Shown: positions 8,601 to 11,726 of the stretch, piece after piece
Position numbering within the stretch: position 1 is the stretch's first letter
How the letters are laid out: each line of letters starts with the position of its first letter
Assembly (NCBI GenBank): GCA_015143735.1
Contig: VKHC01000113.1
Coordinates: 6,823 to 18,548, forward strand
Reading direction: 5' to 3'
DNA length: 11,726 nt
Source: Synura sp. LO234KE
Taxonomy: Eukaryota > Sar > Synurophyceae > Synurales > Mallomonadaceae
The notes under the pieces: generated by a model
The model's input: only the letters and a program-made list of their open reading frames with translations
Told to the model about the DNA's origin: nothing
Databases searched by the model: none
Made by a program: the position numbers and the translations under genes

Positions 8601-8760
8601 TGCAGTTTTTCCTAAACGCGTCCCTAACCAAAGCGACACTTGCATCATCCTCAAGTCCGAGCAACCGGTACGGTCCCTGGTAGACGAGGGCAATATGGGA
8701 TGGCAGAATCGAAACATCATCAATTTCCTGCGATGTAAAAATAGAGTCGAGTAACCCCAT
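2255..8760 (-). CDS. Multidomain scaffold protein: J-like, PX, DUSP, IQ, PDZ, PH-like
   Basis: Modelled as 26 exons, 2334 nt, 777 residues. Exons in reading order: 8760-8257, 8200-8168, 8046-7982, 7671-7605, 7488-7423, 7137-7052, 6733-6684, 6595-6514, 6407-6296, 6186-6136, 5732-5670, 5586-5518, 5394-5326, 5230-5162, 4991-4931, 4650-4587, 4424-4355, 4192-4123, 3990-3894, 3665-3627, 3468-3411, 3321-3250, 2878-2790, 2707-2683, 2640-2447, 2363-2255. All junctions are GT...AG and all phases join. Domain continuity across exons supports the model: PX spans four exons, DUSP four, PDZ four. Approximate order: J-like 28-82, PX 127-242, DUSP 258-341, IQ 360-370, charged helical 394-462, PDZ 485-561, PH-like 586-668, helical tail 678-741. 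No catalytic domain was found, so I infer a membrane-associated adaptor. Weakest parts: the 25-nt exon 24 with its 42-nt intron, and the last junction. ATG 8760 sits directly behind TTTTAG, so an upstream exon or leader splice is possible. Confidence 0.85.
2879..3249 (-). other. Intron 22 of the scaffold gene
   Basis: 371 nt, from GTCCAG|GTCCGT to GTGGGTAG. It contains the 16-bp direct repeat and the small hairpin described separately, and no clear exon. Confidence 0.65.
3055..3196. repeat. 16-bp direct repeat flanking a short hairpin-containing segment
   Basis: GTTGCAGTAATCATTC occurs at 3055-3070 and again at 3181-3196, inside the intron between scaffold exons 22 and 23 (2879-3249, 371 nt). 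The 110 bases between contain a 7-bp stem, CCCTCAC 3076-3082 with GTGAGGG 3109-3115. No coding frame is convincing here. It could be a local duplication or the trace of a small insertion. Confidence 0.6.
3959..4645 (-). other. PDZ domain, residues about 485-561
   Basis: Joined from exons 16-19. Visible parts: a first strand (TGIYTVVLGAEEG), a GVPF at 497-500 in the place of the GLGF carboxylate loop, then FKLKRVPGGQAAVI. Next come KDGSKILKINNAPV (family GD.il.iNg.pv) and SLTFDKIVQRLK (family lt..eav..lk). The last strand is PFPITLELSR. Without splicing at 4123 the frame would stop at 4103-4105; joining to 3990 instead completes the final PDZ strand, which strongly supports that junction. PDZ domains bind C-terminal peptides; the GVPF loop is unusual and the ligand class cannot be read off. 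Confidence 0.8.
4236..4338. repeat. CATA tetranucleotide microsatellite
   Basis: An imperfect array of CATA/TACA units fills most of the intron between scaffold exons 17 and 18 (4193-4354). Tyr/Ile/His/Thr-rich and Met/Tyr/Val-rich open frames across it are artefacts of the repeat. Length is likely to vary between individuals. Confidence 0.9.
5162..5586 (-). other. Charged helical segment from three 69-nt exons
   Basis: Exons 12, 13 and 14 (5586-5518, 5394-5326, 5230-5162) are each exactly 69 nt, 23 codons, phase 0 at both ends. They encode Lys/Arg/Glu/Gln-rich peptides (for example KMKLKDQVDKRLEQ and ENLERRRHDQEVFARAQL) that look helical, perhaps coiled coil. They link the IQ motif to the PDZ domain. 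The middle exon differs, carrying SLWRYKKGYVPE. Any exon could be skipped without a frameshift. Confidence 0.7.
5733..6135 (-). other. Intron 10 of the scaffold gene
   Basis: At 403 nt this is the longest intron of the gene, from CGG|GTGAGA to CATGTCAG. No convincing exon was seen; an 18-nt phase-0 stretch ahead of GTAATG near 6040 could be a microexon but has no support. Joining the edges continues the basic end of the IQ motif. Confidence 0.65.
6136..6186 (-). other. IQ motif exon, residues 356-372
   Basis: A 51-nt symmetric exon (phase 0 at both ends) encodes ALIMIQSFARCYLARRR, a near-complete IQ motif: IQ at 360-361, Arg 365 and Arg 370 at the canonical positions, with Cys where Gly is usual. 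It is bounded by GGTCAG and CGG|GTGAGA. IQ motifs bind calmodulin or centrin-type EF-hand proteins, often without calcium. Only one motif is seen. Confidence 0.85.
6338..7101 (-). other. DUSP domain, residues about 258-341
   Basis: Joined from exons 6-9. Signature pieces are visible in order: VWHIIDDYWLARWRRFVMG (family W.li...Wl..W..fv), APPGKITNETLL (family PPGpI.N..Ll), then KDYRAVNYNVW and HGGGPVISR (family DYr.vn..vW and YGGGP.i.R). In the joined protein YW 270-271, N295, W325 and GGGP 333-336 stand at the expected spacing. DUSP is a protein-interaction module usually found in ubiquitin-specific proteases. No Cys box or His box of a USP is seen here, so this is a DUSP outside a deubiquitinase. 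In the exon 6 acceptor region the preceding intron (7138-7422) is open in part but not needed. Confidence 0.85.
6734..7051 (-). other. Intron 6 of the scaffold gene
   Basis: 318 nt, from GCTAG|GTATCA to CTGCTCAG. A plus-strand open frame crosses it but has no protein-like features. Removing it joins DDYWLA to WRRFVMG through an Arg codon and makes the core of the DUSP domain. Confidence 0.75.
7432..8382 (-). other. PX (phox homology) domain, residues about 127-242
   Basis: Spread over exons 1-5. It opens with two beta-like strands (FRQFTVVLVEY, then RYKFDIHYCM). The basic strand-helix junction follows (RRHKIEKTYEAIHDLH), corresponding to the usual RRYxxF...LH pattern. Next come the proline loop (VPKLPDAP, family PxxPxK), an Arg-containing helix (RTDTGVALAEYFMRIH) and a final SPRLLDFLG of the S..L..FL type. 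PX domains bind phosphoinositides, mostly PI3P. Here the loop lacks the usual Lys after the prolines, so lipid choice cannot be predicted. The intron at 8201-8256 is read through by a continuous open frame, but removing it restores the PX pattern. Confidence 0.8.
7672..7981 (-). other. Intron 3 of the scaffold gene
   Basis: 310 nt between CTCAG|GTCTGC and the acceptor GTAACAG. It has stops in all frames, and I see no exon or repeat in it. Joining its edges makes an AG+T Ser codon and continues the PX domain. Confidence 0.7.
8515..8679 (-). other. Degenerate J-like segment (residues about 28-82)
   Basis: The pattern YRLLGLEDDASVALVRDAFR resembles helices I and II of a DnaJ J domain. A second helix-like stretch follows (TVLQLFLAYHLC), where helix III would lie. 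The HPD motif that stimulates Hsp70 is missing; ISD stands at about the right place. If related at all, it should not act as an Hsp70 co-chaperone. The match is by eye and could be chance. Confidence 0.35.
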
Positions 8761-8943
8761 CTAAAATATAAAGAGCTAAAGAGAGTTCAAAAATAATTCA
8801 CTAAATAAAATAGGATAATTTGCACAAATTAACTATTTTATAATTAATTTGATACCCGCGAGTTTGGTGGTGTTTCGACATCTTTATTTTTTGATGTATG
8901 AAGACCGATTTTAGATTTTATATTGCTTTTTAGTAACAGATAA
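8761..8943. promoter_or_regulatory. Shared upstream region of two divergent genes
   Basis: 183 AT-rich bases separate the start codons of the scaffold gene (minus, 8760) and the PP2A B'' subunit gene (plus, 8944). Each start is closely preceded by a T-rich tract ending in AG: TATATTTTAG directly before the minus ATG, and TTGCTTTTTAG 10 bases before the plus ATG. Promoters for both genes should lie here unless leaders are spliced from farther away. No clear TATA box was assigned. Confidence 0.6.
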
Positions 8944-11726
8944 ATGAAGGCGAATGATATCATAAGTATATTTCGTAATCATTTGAACTTAAAGGAGGAC
9001 AAAAACTCGTCCGACGATCACAAAAAGGCTAGTGGAATTTTGTCGCGAGAAGTATTGGAGGCAGCCCTTCAGCCAAGCCTTCCCAATCTTAAATCTGCAT
9101 CGATCGTACGAATGAATTTCTATTTTAATATATATATTATATATGTATACCCTGCTTCAGGATGTCGAGAAAAAAATTGTTGACTATAGGAAGGCTATTA
9201 AATTGCGCGTGATTGAAATGAGAAGAGACGAACTCCCGGATGATGATGTAATTGGAATCGAATAAAATTTTAAATCCTGTTAATTTGTTTCGCCGTCGCA
9301 ACAGTGCTTGAGGGAAATGCAAATTATATTTAGTGACATAGACTTTATCAACTACGAAGTAATACTATGAAAGTAGCTTTATCAATTGTGCTGTTCATGA
9401 CTTGATCGAAGGGATATAAGCGAGCTTCTGAAGATCTTGATAAAAGGACGAAGCCGTTCTTCAACGCAGGAAATTTCGCTAAGGTCGGTCACTTACATTG
9501 GTGATGATATCTTCATTCTGATAATTGAAACCAGTTCGCTCAAGACACAAACGGATGCATCAGTGTATCAGAATTAGTCAGGTGAGCGCACAAGCGGGGA
9601 TAGGGGTACTGTTCTACTGAAATATGTCTACATTTGACCGGTCATGATTGTTTTCAACCTTTCTTTCTAAAAACTGGGACCCCATAATTTGAGTGTTATC
9701 TTGTAACCCTCTCGCACTTGAAATATATAACATTCTGAAAATCATCTCGATCAACTTATTCGCGTCTAAAATTGGAGGAACCCAAATGCTTACCAATATA
9801 ATTTCGATTTCCAGTTCAGTTCAAATGGCAGTGATGATGAGCCACTGCATGCTTGATCTGGGGAGTTATGCGAACAACAACGCGGATACAATTGAAGAAG
9901 TGGTGAGTTGGCATCAGATGTGAAGTGTTCCCAATACCTCCCCCCCCCTCCGCTCCCCTCTATCCGACGTGACGTTGCCACTCCCTCTCCCTCTGGCTAA
10001 TACAGGAGCTCGAGCATTACATCTACGAGAGCATTCCGCACCTGTTGCCTCTCACGAGGCTGCACCCATCGATGCTCCCCTACTACGCCCATACAGCTGT
10101 GAGACGATTCATGTTTTTCTTGGACCCCTATCGCACGAGGAAAGTCAAAATAAAGAAACTCGTCCAATCCGAGGTGCGCCTATACACCTGTACGCATCCC
10201 ACCCAGCGTTCTCAGCGCCCACTGTACTCAAATTAATGCCGTTATATGAGAGGGCCAAGTAGAAAGCGGACAGTTGCGCTGCACCTACATTTACACCTGC
10301 TTATTTAGAGAGGTGCCGCCGCCACCTGCCGCTCTCAGCCTCTTGTCCTCTGTGGACGCTCCCTCCTTATTCCTCCGCTGTTCTACTCTGCTCTGTCTCG
10401 GTAGATGATGCGAGACTTCCTGGTGATGAAGATGGACGACGAGGTATAGGTGTCGCCCTTCCTCACACCGCCGCCTGTCGCCTCTAACTCCTCGCCTCTT
10501 GTCTGCCTGTCCGTGTCCTCTGCTCACCGTTACACTGACAGTGTCCTTGCTCCTGGTTCTCTCACGAGTTCCTCGTGCAATTGTATCAGCAGTATTTGAG
10601 CCTCGACAGTGAGAAGAAGGGAATGCTCAGCCCGGTGAGTGAAGAGAGAAGAAGACGTCATCTGGTGGTTCCAACGCGTCTGACACGACGTAGACACGAG
10701 GCTGCGACTGTGACAGGGCACAGAAGCATAGCATGCACGATCATACCACTAACCCACACCTGTCCTCCCCGTGCCTTTCACTTACACCCGTACAGCACGA
10801 CCTCCAGGGATTCCTGGATGTGAACAAACAGAAGATACAGCTCACCCCCGCGACGATCTCTCGCATCTTCGAGGAGTACGTTTGTTACCAGCCGCTGGAG
10901 ATCGACTACAAGTCCTTCTTAGATCTGATCCTCGCGCTGGAGAACCCCAAAACACCGCAGTCCATGCAGGTCAGAGTCACGGTCAGAGTCACGGTCAGGG
11001 TCACGGTTAGGGTCACGGTTAGGGTCACGGTCAGAGTTGGTCCCTTAGATTCAAGGCGTTGCAGCTTTTCTATGACTTCCATACATGTCAAATTGGAATC
11101 GAAGGCGGCCTCGTTGTTTTCATTGAGCCCATTTTTCAATCACACTTGCCCGCCCTCTCTCCCGCTCATCGTTCTCTCTTATTCCTGGGGTCAGTCAGTG
11201 ACTTCCCAATTATTGAGTCGCGCTGTCCTCCCATAAATTGCCCCTCTCTCCTGCACCTCTGACTTCTCTTATCTGGGCGCGCACAGTACCTCTTCCGATT
11301 ATTAGATCTGGACAAGTCCGGGTACATCTCCCCTATGGCCATGACATACTTCTACAATGATATCTCCGAGGTAAGGTGACACGGGACACAGAAGACTAGC
11401 GAGCTAACAAAGGGCTCCGCTCACACAGATAGTTAACCATGCCGTGCTTACGCGTATGTACGGGGAGAAATGTTTACAAATCGCATATCCCCGCCTGATC
11501 AGATTGCTTTTTACACTATACGGGATACGAGATAGTTGAACAAGAGAACCGTTGGGATCCTAATGCGTGTCTTTGTGCCCTTTCGTAACCGCCACACGTG
11601 ACAGATGCTCCGGTCCAACGGATATTGTGCCCCTCCCATCGAGCACCTTAAGCTCGAGATATTCGACATGGCTGGCGTCCCCTACAATGACTTGGGAATC
11701 ACATTGGATGAACTGTTGCACTGTAA
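8944..11726 (+). CDS. PPP2R3C: PP2A regulatory subunit B''-gamma / TON2-FASS type (3' incomplete)
   Basis: Twelve exons: 8944-9105, 9161-9247, 9305-9358, 9421-9483, 9535-9581, 9815-9902, 10006-10173, 10405-10443, 10542-10634, 10796-10969, 11287-11370, 11605-11726. All introns are GT...AG and all phases join, giving 393 codons plus two bases. The order follows human PPP2R3C and plant TON2 closely: DFINYE, TKPFFNAGNFAK, ELEHYIYESIP, FMFFLDPYRTRKVKIKK, CSWFSHEFLVQLYQQYLSLD, DYKSFLDLILALENPKTPQ, YLFRLLDLDKSGYIS, LEIFDM, ITLDELLHC. The family subunit directs PP2A to substrates and acts at microtubule arrays or centrosomes. EF-hand-like loops at residues 124-135, about 257-268 and 333-344 are all imperfect. 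The apparent TAA at the window edge is out of frame; codon Cys 393 is followed by AA, fitting the Lys of TON2. About 50-80 residues are missing. Confidence 0.93.
9535..9581 (+). CDS. PP2A B'' exon 5 with a degenerate EF-hand loop
   Basis: Encodes FAQDTNGCISVSELV plus two bases of a Ser codon. The loop has Asp, Asn, Gly, Ile and Glu at positions 3, 5, 6, 8 and 12 but Ala at position 1, so calcium binding is doubtful. The human protein has HTDSYGRIS at the same place. Confidence 0.85.
9815..9902 (+). CDS. PP2A B'' exon 6, divergent segment
   Basis: Joined by phase to exons 5 and 7. Together with exon 5 it gives the same number of residues as the human protein between ISxx and the conserved LE(N/H)YI. 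However, the family's TRIxLSxYD motif is replaced by an unrelated Met-rich sequence (QMAVMMSHCMLDLG). The exon is likely but is the least conserved of the set. Confidence 0.65.
10006..10173 (+). CDS. PP2A B'' exon 7, conserved core
   Basis: 56 codons between TAATACAG and GAG|GTGCGC. It contains LEHYIYESIPHL and AVRRFMFFLDPYRT, nearly the same as the human and plant proteins (LENYI, AxRKFFFFLDP). This is the clearest family signature in the window. The intron before it ends in GCTAATACAG after a pyrimidine-rich tract. Confidence 0.95.
10405..10443 (+). CDS. PP2A B'' exon 8 (39 nt)
   Basis: A 13-codon exon, MMRDFLVMKMDDE, between TCGGTAG and GAG|GTATAG. It matches the FLDDLLELRDEE region of the human protein in position and character, and both edges are phase 0. 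Confidence 0.8.
10542..10634 (+). CDS. PP2A B'' exon 9, first half of an EF-hand
   Basis: 31 codons between CTGACAG and CCG|GTGAGT, with the conserved NWFS-like CSWFS and QYLSLDSEKKGMLS. The EF-hand loop is split by the next intron and completed by HDL of exon 10, as D-E-K-G-L-S-D. Lys at loop position 5 makes tight calcium binding unlikely. Confidence 0.9.
10796..10969 (+). CDS. PP2A B'' exon 10, conserved core
   Basis: 58 codons from CGTACAG to ATGCAG|GTCAGA. It carries the family hallmark DYKSFLDLILALENPKTPQ (family D(Y/F)xxxLDFVLALENxxxP). Its donor is the first unit of a 12-bp tandem repeat. Confidence 0.95.
10969..11036 (+). repeat. 12-bp tandem repeat at a splice donor
   Basis: Five full units of GGTCAGAGTCAC and variants (GGTCAGGGTCAC, GGTTAGGGTCAC twice) plus an 8-base partial unit. 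The array begins on the last base of exon 10, so the true donor CAG|GTCAGAG is unit one. Every later unit offers ACG|GT(C/T)AG. Twelve bases keep the frame, reading Val-Arg-Val-Thr per unit. The GTTAGGG units look telomere-like, but the array is short and interstitial. Confidence 0.95.
10970..11286 (+). other. PP2A B'' intron 10
   Basis: 317 nt, holding the 12-bp repeat at its 5' end and a pyrimidine-rich stretch towards its acceptor. The exon 10 frame stays open into it as far as 11236, which is a read-through artefact. Confidence 0.85.
11287..11370 (+). CDS. PP2A B'' exon 11, degenerate EF-hand
   Basis: 28 codons between GCGCACAG and GAG|GTAAGG. The loop reads DLDKSGYISPMA: Asp 1, Asp 3, Ser 5 and Gly 6 are good, but position 12 is Ala, not Glu. 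YLFRLLDLD and the aromatic helix MTYFYNDI match the family. Confidence 0.92.
11605..11726 (+). CDS. PP2A B'' exon 12, cut by the window edge
   Basis: Opens after ACGTGACAG. It encodes EHLKLEIFDMAG and LGITLDELLHC, matching V(K/R)DEI(F/W)DM and ITLGDLLGCK of the family. The last two bases AA begin the next codon. Confidence 0.92.
   Translation, partial: MLRSNGYCAPPIEHLKLEIFDMAGVPYNDLGITLDELLHC

Noticed and set aside
8164-8760. A single 198-residue uninterrupted protein
   Set aside because: The frame reads through a GAG|GTAATG...CTATAG intron. Removing 8201-8256 restores the PX domain and a correct phase for the next exon.
8944-9265. A separate two-exon 88-residue gene ending at TAA 9263-9265
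   Set aside because: The donor at 9248 (GAT|GTAATT) joins exon 2 to DFINYE and PFFNAGNFAK exons, which follow PPP2R3C order, so this is its N-terminus.
11005-11028. Telomeric repeat or chromosome-end remnant
   Set aside because: Only two GGTTAGGG-type units occur within a short 12-bp intronic array; the other units differ.
10733-11236. 167-residue continuous open frame with VRVT repeats
   Set aside because: It starts in an intron and reads through the donor of exon 10; only 10796-10969 matches the B'' family.
11716-11726. Stop codon TAA, or a GTAA splice donor, at the right edge
   Set aside because: In the B'' frame these bases read Cys then AA, which fits the CK of TON2. The exon most likely continues beyond the window.

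Overview
The window is nuclear DNA of a eukaryote with intron-dense genes. No open frame covers a whole gene. When canonical GT...AG introns are removed and phases are matched by hand, two long protein-coding genes appear, plus one less certain gene and the 3' end of another. No tRNA, rRNA, bacterial operon, CRISPR array or transposase was seen. The organism cannot be named. The style of the DUSP, PDZ and PH-like domains suggests a SAR-type protist (stramenopile, alveolate or rhizarian), but this is inference.

Layout. (1) Bases 1-210, plus strand: the last exon of a gene entering from the left, low-complexity with an acidic tail. (2) Bases 219-1937, minus strand: a small gene of about eight exons, not recognised, with an acidic Ser-rich N-terminus and a charged helical C-terminus. 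(3) Bases 1938-2254: intergenic, with a TATA-like box and an AATAAA on the minus strand. (4) Bases 2255-8760, minus strand: one large gene, modelled as 26 exons and 777 residues. Its domain order is degenerate J-like segment, PX, DUSP, IQ motif, charged helical segment, PDZ, PH-like segment, helical tail. (5) Bases 8761-8943: a 183-bp AT-rich interval between two divergent start codons. (6) Bases 8944-11726, plus strand: 12 exons (393 codons) of a protein phosphatase 2A regulatory subunit of the B''-gamma / TON2-FASS type (human PPP2R3C). It runs off the right edge inside its last visible exon.

How they may work together. TON2/PPP2R3C proteins target PP2A and, in plants and animals, act at microtubule arrays or centrosomes. 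The divergent partner looks like a non-enzymatic scaffold: PX and PH-like modules could bind phosphoinositide membranes, IQ could bind calmodulin or centrin, and PDZ and DUSP could bind proteins. The shared short upstream region makes co-expression possible, but the sequence does not prove it. The most notable points are the scaffold's domain combination, the acceptor-like T-rich AG just before all three visible start codons, and a 12-bp tandem repeat that starts exactly at a splice donor of the phosphatase gene and keeps its reading frame.
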